Source of the DNA: Sulfurospirillaceae bacterium
GTDB lineage: Bacteria; Campylobacterota; Campylobacteria; Campylobacterales; Sulfurospirillaceae
Length of the DNA: 49,591 bases
Reading direction: 5' to 3'
NCBI GenBank assembly: GCA_028692875.1
Contig: JAQUWL010000017.1
Span: 1-49,591, forward strand
A program made the translations under genes and the position numbers. Under the pieces are notes generated by a model. That model worked only from the letters and a program-made list of their open reading frames with translations. It was not told the DNA's origin and did no database searches. Numbering within the stretch: the stretch's first letter is position 1; each line of letters begins with the position of its first letter. Shown piece by piece: positions 1 to 8,008 of the stretch.

Positions 1-2
1 AA

Positions 3-971
3 AGACATGTAAAAATAAGTGCTAAAGTTAAACAAAAAAGCGATAAAAGCGTAAATGCAAAAGATGAGCCAAGGGATTTTGTGGCGACATCGCCAGCTTT
101 AGAAAAAGCCTTACATGTAGCAAAAAAAGCTGCTAGAACGACAGCTAGTATTTTATTGCTCGGCGAGAGCGGTGTTGGAAAAGAGTTGTTTGCAAACTAT
201 ATTCATAAAAATTCTCCACGTGCCAATAAGCCTTTTGTAGCACTAAATATGGCGGCGATTCCTGAAAACTTACTAGAGAGTGAGCTTTTTGGGTATGAAA
301 AAGGTGCTTTTACAGATGCTACTAGCGAGAAAAAAGGTCACTTTGAAGTAGCAAATGGTGGAACACTTTTTTTGGACGAGATAGGTGAAATGCCTGTGGC
401 ATTGCAAGCAAAACTTTTGAGAGTTGTTCAAGAGAGAGTTATGGTGCGAGTTGGTGGAACCAAGGAGATTCCCATTGATGTGCGAATTGTTTCAGCGACA
501 AATGCTGATATAAAAAAGTTTATTAGTGAAGGAAATTTTAGAGAAGATTTGTATTATAGGCTAAATACCGTTCCTGTTAAAATCCCCCCTTTGAGAGAGC
601 GAAAAGAGGAGATAGTGCCGATTTCTGAGTATACGTTGGCGAGTATCATAAAAAAATATGAATTAGACTCAAGGCATTTTTCACAAGAGGCGATAGAGTC
701 TCTCTTGTTGTATGGATGGCCTGGAAATATTAGAGAATTGATATCGGTGGTTGAGAGAGCGGCAATATTGAGTGATAGTGAAGAAATTACCTCTTGCGAC
801 CTATTTTTAGAGAGCAGAGAGGGTGGCAAGGATATCAAGACAATGGAAAAAGAGCTGATAATAGAGGTTTTACAAAGTGTTAAGAACGACCTAGATGAGG
901 CTTGTTCCATTTTGGGAATGAGTAAAAAAACGTTAGTAGAAAAAATAAACAAATACCATATAGAGGTGTAA
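3..971 (+). CDS. flgR: Sigma-54-dependent activator, probably FlgR (5' partial)
   Basis: The reading frame is open to the left edge, so the N-terminus (normally a receiver domain) is outside the window; 322 residues are visible. The AAA+ sigma-54 interaction domain is clear: Walker A GESGVGKE near residues 54-61 of the fragment, the sigma-54 contact loop as GAFTDA rather than the usual GAFTGA, Walker B GGTLFLDEIGE, and the downstream PLRERKEEI and GWPGNIREL motifs. A short C-terminal segment (about the last 45 residues, ending LGMSKKTLVEKINKY) resembles a Fis-type helix-turn-helix. The gene sits 2 bp before asd. From memory, the flgR-asd order is the same in Campylobacter jejuni, where FlgR with sigma-54 drives flagellar rod/hook genes. 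The family is certain. The FlgR identity rests on synteny and is inferred. A GTG at 81 is only an internal codon of the longer frame. Confidence 0.8.
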   Translation, partial: RHVKISAKVKQKSDKSVNAKDEPRDFVATSPALEKALHVAKKAARTTASILLLGESGVGKELFANYIHKNSPRANKPFVALNMAAIPENLLESELFGYEKGAFTDATSEKKGHFEVANGGTLFLDEIGEMPVALQAKLLRVVQERVMVRVGGTKEIPIDVRIVSATNADIKKFISEGNFREDLYYRLNTVPVKIPPLRERKEEIVPISEYTLASIIKKYELDSRHFSQEAIESLLLYGWPGNIRELISVVERAAILSDSEEITSCDLFLESREGGKDIKTMEKELIIEVLQSVKNDLDEACSILGMSKKTLVEKINKYHIEV

Positions 972-973
972 AG

Positions 974-1999
974 ATGAGAAAATACAATGTGGCAATAGTA
1001 GGTGCCACGGGAGCGGTTGGCGAAGAGCTTTTTAGAGTTTTGGAAGAGGTTGATTTTCCAATCAATAAAATCGTACCTTTGGCAAGTAGTAAAAGTGCTG
1101 GCATTGACATCGAGTATAAAGGTAAAAATTATAAAGTTTTAGAGCTTACTGAAAGTGTCTTTGAAGAGCAAGATGTAGAGATTGCTTTTTTTAGTGCTGG
1201 TGGAAGTATTTCAGCTCAATTTGCTCCTTTTGCAGCAGAAGCTGGCGCAGTTGTTATCGACAATACAAGTCATTTTAGGATGGACGCAGATGTGCCGTTG
1301 GTGGTTCCTGAATGCAATCCGGGGGATATAGCTCAATGGAAAAATAGAGGTATTATCGCAAACCCTAACTGTTCAACGATACAGATGGTTCAAGTTTTGA
1401 AGCCTTTGGATGATATTTTTGGCATCAAAAGAGTTGATGTAAGTACTTATCAAGCTGTTAGTGGTGCTGGAAAAGCTGGTATGGAAGAGCTTGTAAATCA
1501 AATGCAAGACTTTTTTGCGTTTAGACTTAGTGAGTGCGAGCCAAAAACATTTCCTTATCAAATCGCTCTAAACCTTATACCGCAGATAGATGTTTTTATG
1601 GAGAACGACTATACAAAAGAAGAGATGAAGATGGTCAATGAAACCCAAAAGATTTTGGGCAAAAACATCGAAGTAAGTGCAACATGTGTAAGGGTTCCAG
1701 TTATGCGAAGCCACTCTGAGGCGATTACGATTCATTTTGAAAAAGATGTAAATGTTGAAAGAGCGGTTGAAGCACTAAGAAATGCTGAAAATGTTGTTGT
1801 TTTGGATGATCCGAGCAAAAAAGAGTATCCGATGCCTATCATTTCAACTGATACAAACGATACTTTTGTAGGAAGAATCCGCAAAGACCTTAACCGAAGC
1901 AACGTGTTGCATTTGTGGTGCGTAGCTGACCAGATAAGAGTCGGTGCGGCGACAAATGCAGTTAGAATAGCTCAAAAATGGATTGCAATGGATGCTTAA
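974..1999 (+). CDS. asd: Aspartate-semialdehyde dehydrogenase
   Basis: This cytosolic enzyme reduces aspartyl phosphate to aspartate semialdehyde with NADPH, the branch point to lysine/diaminopimelate, threonine and methionine. The 341-residue length is normal for the bacterial family. The N-terminal NADP-binding loop reads GATGAVGEE (from residue 10), and the active-site cysteine is C133 in NPNCSTIQMV. The ATG follows the upstream activator stop by 2 bp, so the two are probably co-transcribed. The 3' end overlaps the start of the next membrane-protein gene by 8 bases. No anomalies seen. Confidence 0.96.
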   Translation: MRKYNVAIVGATGAVGEELFRVLEEVDFPINKIVPLASSKSAGIDIEYKGKNYKVLELTESVFEEQDVEIAFFSAGGSISAQFAPFAAEAGAVVIDNTSHFRMDADVPLVVPECNPGDIAQWKNRGIIANPNCSTIQMVQVLKPLDDIFGIKRVDVSTYQAVSGAGKAGMEELVNQMQDFFAFRLSECEPKTFPYQIALNLIPQIDVFMENDYTKEEMKMVNETQKILGKNIEVSATCVRVPVMRSHSEAITIHFEKDVNVERAVEALRNAENVVVLDDPSKKEYPMPIISTDTNDTFVGRIRKDLNRSNVLHLWCVADQIRVGAATNAVRIAQKWIAMDA

Positions 2000-2513
2000 G
2001 ATAATTGAAAAGTGGTTTGAACATGGCTTATGGGCAAGCAGACTCATTACGCTTAGTGCTGTTATTTTTAGCATACTTAGCGCTATGGCTCTGTTTTTTA
2101 TCGCAAGTGCGGATTTGTACAACGTTCTTGTTTTGACCTATAAATATTTTTTTATGGGCTATCATCCTGAAAATTTTCATGCAGACTTGGTTGCTGATAT
2201 TATCGGGGCAACAGATCTATATCTTATAGCTGTTGTTTTATTGATTTTTGGGTTTGGTATTTATGAGCTTTTTGTCTCAGAGATAGATGTTGCAAAAGGT
2301 TCTGGTGGAGATAAGATTTTGTATGTTAAGTCGCTTGATGAGCTTAAAGACAAGATTGCAAAAGTTATTGTTATGGTTTTGATTGTTAGTTTTTTCCAAA
2401 GAGTTCTACATGCCGAGTATAAAGGTGCACTAGATATGTTGTATCTTGCAATCTCTATTATGGCACTCTCTTTGGGGTTATATTTTTTACACAAAGGTGG
2501 AAAGCACGAATGA
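1992..2513 (+). CDS. YqhA-family (UPF0114) membrane protein
   Basis: A 173-residue integral membrane protein of the YqhA/UPF0114 family, whose function is not established. There are about four hydrophobic helices: roughly residues 15-40, 70-95, 115-135 and 140-165. The family-typical segment around [14 protein letters not shown] precedes a charged loop ([22 protein letters not shown]). The ATG at 1992 lies inside the last codons of asd; a TTG nine bases upstream is possible but has no advantage. The stop overlaps the hemE start (ATGA), so translation is probably coupled within an asd-yqhA-hemE transcription unit. Family assignment is good; role unknown. Confidence 0.85.
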   Translation: MLKIIEKWFEHGLWASRLITLSAVIFSILSAMALFFIASADLYNVLVLTYKYFFMGYHPENFHADLVADIIGATDLYLIAVVLLIFGFGIYELFVSEIDVAKGSGGDKILYVKSLDELKDKIAKVIVMVLIVSFFQRVLHAEYKGALDMLYLAISIMALSLGLYFLHKGGKHE

Positions 2514-3535
2514 TATTTATAGATGCCTGTTTTGGCAAAAAGACACCCTACACTCCAGTATGGATGATGAGACAAGCTGGAAGGTATTTGCCAGAATATA
2601 TGGAAGTTAGAGCCAAAGCGGGAGATTTTTTGTCGCTTTGTAAAGACCCAGCCAAAGCGTGCGAAGTGACACTTCAACCAGTAGATATTTTAGGTGTTGA
2701 TGCGGCTATTTTGTTTAGTGATATTTTGGTGGTACCTCTTGAGATGGGGATGGAGTTACAGTTTTTAAAAGGCGAAGGTCCTGTTTTTTCAGAGCCGATA
2801 AAAAATCAAGCCGACCTTGATAAGCTTAGTGTTGAAAAAGCAGTTGCAAATTTGGAATATGTATACGAAACGATACGCCAAATCCGAGGCAAACTCGCAG
2901 CTGATAAGGCTCTTATAGGTTTTTGCGGTGCTCCGTGGACGCTTGCAACATATATGATAGAGGGTCAAGGCACAAAGACGTATGCATTGGTTAAAAAATT
3001 GATTTACTCCAATCCTCAGTTTATGCACGCACTTCTTAAAAAAGTTACTGAAGTTCTGAAGCTCTATATGGAAAAGCAGATTCAAAGTGGTGTGAATGCC
3101 GTGATGATATTTGACTCGTGGGCGGCTGCTTTGGAGGAGAGCGCATATTTTGAGTTTAGTTGGTCGTACATGAAAGAGATTAGCTCATATCTTAAGCGAA
3201 AATATCCGCATATTGCAGTGATAATGTTTCCAAAAGGCATCAGTGGTTATCTGGACAAGATTGATGGCGAGTTTGATGTGTTTGGTGTCGATTGGTCAAC
3301 GCCTATTGAGCTTGCTAAGGCAAAATTGGGTAGCAAATACGTTCTCCAAGGCAATATGGAACCAACACGACTTTATGACAAAGAGGCGATTAAAGAGGGC
3401 GTGGAACGTATCGTTAAAGTGATGGGCAATAATGACCGTCATATATTTAACCTAGGACATGGCATATTGCCAGATATTCCTGTTGAGAATGCGAAGTATT
3501 TTATAAAACTCGTTCAAGAATCTACAAAACGCTAA
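2510..3535 (+). CDS. hemE: Uroporphyrinogen decarboxylase
   Basis: HemE removes four acetate carboxyls from uroporphyrinogen III to give coproporphyrinogen III in heme synthesis, in the cytosol. The 341-residue protein has the N-terminal signature [10 protein letters not shown] (residues 21-30), the second family signature [18 protein letters not shown] near 140-157, and the C-terminal [12 protein letters not shown] segment. Its ATG overlaps the stop of the preceding yqhA-like gene. A small hairpin follows the stop, and then the radical SAM gene. hemE next to this radical SAM gene is also the Campylobacter jejuni arrangement, as I recall. Confidence 0.97.
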   Translation: MIFIDACFGKKTPYTPVWMMRQAGRYLPEYMEVRAKAGDFLSLCKDPAKACEVTLQPVDILGVDAAILFSDILVVPLEMGMELQFLKGEGPVFSEPIKNQADLDKLSVEKAVANLEYVYETIRQIRGKLAADKALIGFCGAPWTLATYMIEGQGTKTYALVKKLIYSNPQFMHALLKKVTEVLKLYMEKQIQSGVNAVMIFDSWAAALEESAYFEFSWSYMKEISSYLKRKYPHIAVIMFPKGISGYLDKIDGEFDVFGVDWSTPIELAKAKLGSKYVLQGNMEPTRLYDKEAIKEGVERIVKVMGNNDRHIFNLGHGILPDIPVENAKYFIKLVQESTKR

Positions 3536-3544
3536 CTTTATAAA

Positions 3545-3563
3545 AAGGGGCACAAAGCCCCTT
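3545..3563 (+). terminator. GC-rich hairpin between hemE and the radical SAM gene
   Basis: AAGGGGC pairs perfectly with GCCCCTT across the 5-base loop ACAAA. There is no long T-run after it, so it is more likely an attenuator or mRNA-stabilising hairpin than a strong terminator. A TACATGTA palindrome follows within 4 bases, at 3567. Confidence 0.55.
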
Positions 3564-3584
3564 CCTTACATGTAGGAGAAATCC

Positions 3585-4496
3585 ATGGAAAATATCATTT
3601 TTGGTCCTGTAACCTCTAGACGCTTTGGGCAGTCGCTTGGCGTGGATTTGAGTCCAAACAAAAAACAGTGTAATTTTGACTGCTTGTATTGTGAGCTTAA
3701 AGGTGCCAAAACTGTAACTAAAGCACAAGATACTCCTACATGTAAAGAAGTTTTAAACGCCATCGAAAATGCTCTGAAAGAGTATAAAAACATTGATGTT
3801 TTGACTTTGACTGCAAATGGAGAACCAACTCTTTATCCAGAGCTTGATGAGCTTGTTGATGGCATTAATCGTCTGAAAAAAGATTTTAAACTTTTAATTC
3901 TCTCAAACGGCTCTACGATAGACAATGATGATATTCAAAAAACACTTTGCAAGATAGATATCGTCAAGCTTTCGCTTGATTGTGCTACTCAAAAATGTTT
4001 TAAAAAACTTGACAGACCCGCAAAGGGAATAGAGATAACCCATATCATTGATGGTATGAAACGCTTTGCAAAAATCTTTAAAAACACCTTGGTTGTGGAG
4101 ATTTTGGTGGTTGAGGGCATAAATGACACTGTTGGAGAGTTTGAAGCTTTGCAAGAGGTTTTGGTTCAAATAGCACCTCACAGAGTAGACGTCGGCACCA
4201 TCGACAGACCGCCTGCTTATAATGTAAAAGGCGTGAGTGTTATGCGCTTGATAGAGCTTGCAAAGTGCTTGAAGGGTCTACATGTAAGCATTGCGTACAA
4301 AAAGGATTACGCACCAGAAAAAAGAGGTTTTTCAAAGGAGCAAATTCTTGAAATGCTCAAGCTAAGACCCCAAAGTACAAACGATATAGATTTTTCGTTC
4401 GATGCAAAAAGTGTGGAGATATTGAAAGATTTGGTAAAGCAAGGAATCGTTTTTACTCGCAATGTGGGGGGTACGGAGTTTTATACTACTCATTAG
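3585..4496 (+). CDS. Radical SAM protein (Cj1244-like)
   Basis: A 303-residue radical SAM enzyme. The S-adenosylmethionine-binding [4Fe-4S] motif is CNFDCLYC, with cysteines at residues 29, 33 and 36. A TANGEPTLYPE segment near residue 83 matches the glycine-rich SAM-contact strand of the family. The C-terminal part (from about residue 240: SKEQILEMLKLRPQSTNDID) looks like a small winged-helix region. The substrate is unknown to me. The start is supported by AGGAG 6-10 bases upstream. It overlaps the 3' end of the convergent membrane-protein gene by 11 bases. Two TACATGTA palindromes lie inside the gene, at 3737 and 4279. Confidence 0.88.
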   Translation: MENIIFGPVTSRRFGQSLGVDLSPNKKQCNFDCLYCELKGAKTVTKAQDTPTCKEVLNAIENALKEYKNIDVLTLTANGEPTLYPELDELVDGINRLKKDFKLLILSNGSTIDNDDIQKTLCKIDIVKLSLDCATQKCFKKLDRPAKGIEITHIIDGMKRFAKIFKNTLVVEILVVEGINDTVGEFEALQEVLVQIAPHRVDVGTIDRPPAYNVKGVSVMRLIELAKCLKGLHVSIAYKKDYAPEKRGFSKEQILEMLKLRPQSTNDIDFSFDAKSVEILKDLVKQGIVFTRNVGGTEFYTTH

Positions 4497-6465
4497 ATTT
4501 AGTCTCAATTTTTTTTTGACCATATCCAAAAGGTAAAACTAAATGGTGCGGACGTTTTAATATCTCTAAGATTAAAACTTTTAAAAAAGAAAATAGATTT
4601 CCAAAAGAGGTGTCTCTTGAGAGTAGTGAAACTTTTAAGGCTAATGAAAAACTTACTATTAGATTTATAGCACCAATCATCAACGTATACCCCAAATAGC
4701 ATAAAAATGTAGAAAATGATATATCCAAATGAACAGATGCGTATCCTAAATAAGCACTGGAAAAAGCTATGTGAGCAATATCTAAAGGCAAGTCAAACAA
4801 GTAACCTACATATGGGGTTATTCCCAAAAGAACTCCAAAAAAGAAATTTCCTGCAATCGCTCCATGATGCCCATGAAGGTAGCTTGCAAATTTTTCTCTC
4901 TTTTTGTCATCTAGTAGTTTTTTAAGTAAAGGCTGGTGAAAATACCTTTGTTTTAATTCTAGCAAATCAGCTCTATTGTCGAAATATCCAGAGATTAATC
5001 CTGATATAAAGAGCCAAATACCCGCAATACCGGCGAAAAAGAGTGCTTCAAAAGGTTTGAGTCCCTCTAGATAGTAAATGGCCTCTTTGTTGGTTAAAAT
5101 ATTGTCATTATTGCCAAGGGTCAAAAAAGCGATTATTGATGCAACCAAAAGAGCTAAAGTTACATTGCCTATAACCGCTGCAAATTGAGAACGACTCACT
5201 TGAAAAATAAGCTCCACAAGTCTTTTTTTGTTTGCGGTTCTTTTCCCCTCCTCTTTTTCTATAGCTTCTGCGAAACTAGATGCTGTCATGGCAGGTTGTT
5301 TTGTGGCTACAGTAAAGCCTAGCAAATGGATAAACACAAAACCCAATCCATAGTTTAAGCTAGTAAAAACAGTTTGGATACCCAGCGAAAATTGTTCTTG
5401 AGTAATGTATATTTTTAAAAGTGCCATAAAAGCTATGATAATACCTGCGCCAGAAGCACTCAAAAACATTTTAAAATAACCTGACATATCTTTTATGATA
5501 TAGTGTTCGCCATGCTCACTTGCATTATTGGTAATACTTCTTGCTACTATTTGTATGCCTTGAGCGTAAAGTTCAGACAAAGAGTTTTTTGTTTCATTTT
5601 TCACTACAGCTTCTTTAAAAAGCTCAACAAAAGCAAGATTGGACTCATTTGTATCAAAATATTGAATCAAATCTAAGATATCTTCAAGCCTCTTAATTGT
5701 TTGAGTTAATCTTTCTAGCTGATAGGTCAAATTTATAGAGATTCCTTGATTGAGAGATTTTTTCCTTAAGATGTTGACTTGCCCATAGCATTGTTCTATA
5801 AAAACTTTTAAATGGTCAAAATCAAGTCTTGTCTTTTCAATGGGTATAGAGTCTGATTGAATTGTATTTATATAAACAGCAATATTTCTTTGTAGTGCTA
5901 TAAAAGCAGAGTCTTTGTTTAATAATGATTTATCAAGTCGGATAAAATTGCTATCAAACTCTTCGGATGCTATCCAGATTGACAAAATTTCAATTGCATA
6001 TAAAAGTTCGCTAAAAAGGTGATTTTTTGTACTGACAATCTTTTTTGAGTTGCCAAATAAAGAGGAAAAAAACTCTATCCATTTTTTATTATCAATTTTA
6101 CTAACCCATATGGAATCATCTTTTTTGTTAAATAAAGTAGAAAAAATATAGGTCAAATTACCTTTTTGAGGAGGGTTTGGTAAAAACTTATTATAAAATC
6201 GCTCTCTTAGCTCATAGCCGAAATCATTGTTTGATAAAATGCCAAAATTTGTAATATTTGCAGATATCTTGGAGTCTATAAAAAGCAGATTTATTTCATC
6301 AGATATGTCTTGTGCAAGTTTGTTTTTTTCATTAAAAAATTTAATTAGTATATCAATCGATTCTAGGCTTGATTCAATATTGTTTAATTTGGTCGGTCTA
6401 ATAAAAGCTATAATTTGTCCTAGCTTGTCGATGAGATGTAAATCTTTTTTTTGAATATTTATCAA
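4486..6465 (-). CDS. 'Gcr'/SpecificRecomb-family membrane protein
   Basis: A 659-residue protein matching the family that databases call 'site-specific recombinase, Gcr' (COG4389 / PF10136). What I see does not look like a recombinase. There is a long soluble N-terminal half (residues 1 to about 330), then about five to seven hydrophobic helices, and conserved stretches such as FISGLISGYFDNRADL and GNFFFGVLLGITPYVGYLF. No serine- or tyrosine-recombinase catalytic motif is visible, so an inner-membrane protein of unknown role is the safer description. The indicated start is a TTG without a convincing Shine-Dalgarno site, and the true start may differ by a few codons. It is a single gene convergent with the radical SAM gene. 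Confidence 0.75.
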   Translation of the reverse strand: MINIQKKDLHLIDKLGQIIAFIRPTKLNNIESSLESIDILIKFFNEKNKLAQDISDEINLLFIDSKISANITNFGILSNNDFGYELRERFYNKFLPNPPQKGNLTYIFSTLFNKKDDSIWVSKIDNKKWIEFFSSLFGNSKKIVSTKNHLFSELLYAIEILSIWIASEEFDSNFIRLDKSLLNKDSAFIALQRNIAVYINTIQSDSIPIEKTRLDFDHLKVFIEQCYGQVNILRKKSLNQGISINLTYQLERLTQTIKRLEDILDLIQYFDTNESNLAFVELFKEAVVKNETKNSLSELYAQGIQIVARSITNNASEHGEHYIIKDMSGYFKMFLSASGAGIIIAFMALLKIYITQEQFSLGIQTVFTSLNYGLGFVFIHLLGFTVATKQPAMTASSFAEAIEKEEGKRTANKKRLVELIFQVSRSQFAAVIGNVTLALLVASIIAFLTLGNNDNILTNKEAIYYLEGLKPFEALFFAGIAGIWLFISGLISGYFDNRADLLELKQRYFHQPLLKKLLDDKKREKFASYLHGHHGAIAGNFFFGVLLGITPYVGYLFDLPLDIAHIAFSSAYLGYASVHLDISFSTFLCYLGYTLMIGAINLIVSFSLALKVSLLSRDTSFGNLFSFLKVLILEILKRPHHLVLPFGYGQKKIETKSNE

Positions 6466-6576
6466 CAGTTTTTCAAATTTATTATCTTTTTTCAGGTAAG
6501 TCCCTTTTTATGTTTTTTATTCCAAAAATTATTCTAATTTATTAAACAATTTTATCTAAATTTTCTTTGAAGTGCT

Positions 6577-6719
6577 TTTGCTGATATTGATGAGCTTGAT
6601 AAAGAAATGTCTGATTGACCGCAATGCAACAAATACCATATTATAGTTTATTTATGAAAAATCCTGTACAATACCTCCTAGAAACTAACCCTCAGTGCCA
6701 TATGTTATGGACTAATACA
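6577..6719 (+). pseudogene. Decayed 3' remnant of an IS transposase (DDE integrase type)
   Basis: The last 67 bp (6653-6719) match, inverted and with two mismatches, the IS end at 49466-49532. Translation gives ADIDELDKEMSD, then an in-frame TGA at 6616. After a net 7-base loss that changes frame it continues with KNPVQYLLETNPQCHMLW, the C-terminal end of a DDE integrase-core transposase. Nothing recognisable of the catalytic part remains upstream. The terminal TGTATTAG-type IS end stops 5 bases before the -35 box of the tRNA-Asn promoter. Confidence 0.85.
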
Positions 6720-6724
6720 ACTGC

Positions 6725-6753
6725 TTGACATATAAAGTATTTTTTACTATAAT
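6725..6753 (+). promoter_or_regulatory. Consensus sigma-70 promoter of tRNA-Asn
   Basis: A perfect -35 (TTGACA, 6725-6730), 17-bp spacer and perfect -10 (TATAAT, 6748-6753), with the mature tRNA beginning 25 bases after the -10. The same full-consensus architecture is seen before the tRNA-tuf cluster. Confidence 0.9.
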
Positions 6754-6778
6754 TTCGACCTCATTAAGAGCAAAATGT

Positions 6779-6853
<75 letters not shown>

Positions 6854-6986
6854 CTTTCTTTTTAACCCCTGCTTTAACGGGGTTTTAACCAATCATATTT
6901 TTCTCGGTGTCGTTTCGGCGTGTTTTATTAGTATGAAATATCCTTTTTGCTATAAAGCAACTTAACAAACCAAACAAAGGCTTTTT

Positions 6987-7901
6987 ATGTCCAAACAGCA
7001 CACTATTTTAAAGCAGTTTCGCTCATTTTGTTTTCAAAATAACGCTAAAGATTTGGAGCAAGCAATAGAGTATTTTTCCGTTTTTGGAGGTACTAGCTGG
7101 GCTGTAGATATGCAAAAACCTTTAATAGAGCTGGTTGAAAACAAACTTTTGAAAAATTACGCATATATTCATGGCGATATCACAAAACTTACACAGAGCA
7201 ACAAAATGAGCCATGCACTTTTAAGTGCGATTGCTTTGGGAGATAGTCGCATCAACTCTTCTTATAAAAGAATGCGCATCAGCAGAGAAGATGGCGACAG
7301 AGCATTGGATGTGTTGCTAGATAGCAAATTGGTTGAGATTGAGCATTCGGTTGAAAGACCTATGCGTGAAGAGGATGATATCTCCGAGAAGTTAAATTTT
7401 GTCCAGCCGTTTATGCGTTTTTGGTTTGCGTTTATTTCGCCTTTTTATAAAAGCATAAAAGAGGGCAATTATAAAGAGGTAAAAGAGAGATTTGCAAATC
7501 GTGAACAGGGATTTTGTGAGCCTATTTTTTGTAAGCTTTCACAAGCATTTTTGGTTAAAAGTTTTCAAGATGACCCAGTTGTTGAGATGGGGAGCTATTG
7601 GGATAAAAATGCGCAGATAGACATCCTAGCAAAAACAAAGTCTGGTAAACTGATAGCTGGTACATGTAAATATGCTAAATCTAAAGCAAATAAAACGGAG
7701 ATTGCCAAACTCAAAGAGAAGTGTGTTCTTGCAGAACTTGAGCCTGACATGTATGTAATTTTCTCAAAAAGTGGTTTTACAAATGAGTTAAAATCGTCAA
7801 AAAGCGAGAGTCTAAAACTTTTTACGCTTAAGAGTTTGAAGGTTTTAGTGGATGATGTTAGCGAGAAAGATTTTATCCCATGTTCTGGCAAAAAATATTA
7901 G
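6987..7901 (+). CDS. Stand-alone DUF234 (PD-(D/E)XK-like) protein
   Basis: A 304-residue protein whose C-terminal half matches DUF234, the nuclease-fold domain usually attached to archaeal-type AAA ATPases. Here there is no P-loop ATPase part. The N-terminal 100 or so residues instead look like a helical/winged-helix domain (SHALLSAIALGDSRINSSYKR). The nuclease-like core is visible as MGSYWDKNAQIDILAKTKSG followed by IAGTCKY (about residues 224-230). In relatives I recall the latter reading GECKY/GECKW, so the usual catalytic glutamate appears to be threonine here. That substitution falls exactly on a TACATGTA site (7661). The start is ATG with AAAGG upstream. Function unknown; possibly catalytically dead. 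Confidence 0.75.
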   Translation: MSKQHTILKQFRSFCFQNNAKDLEQAIEYFSVFGGTSWAVDMQKPLIELVENKLLKNYAYIHGDITKLTQSNKMSHALLSAIALGDSRINSSYKRMRISREDGDRALDVLLDSKLVEIEHSVERPMREEDDISEKLNFVQPFMRFWFAFISPFYKSIKEGNYKEVKERFANREQGFCEPIFCKLSQAFLVKSFQDDPVVEMGSYWDKNAQIDILAKTKSGKLIAGTCKYAKSKANKTEIAKLKEKCVLAELEPDMYVIFSKSGFTNELKSSKSESLKLFTLKSLKVLVDDVSEKDFIPCSGKKY

Positions 7902-8008
7902 AGTGAACTGCGACTGCTGGGAAAACTTTTTTAAATATCTTCTTGTTTTATGATATGTGGCGATGGCTTGTCGATACTATTTTGCCTACAAACCGCTATA
8001 ATCATTCC

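Noticed and set aside
7997-8002. TATAAT six bases before the chosen flavoprotein start
   Set aside because: Too close to the ATG for a normal leader and no -35 at proper distance; probably chance in AT-rich DNA.
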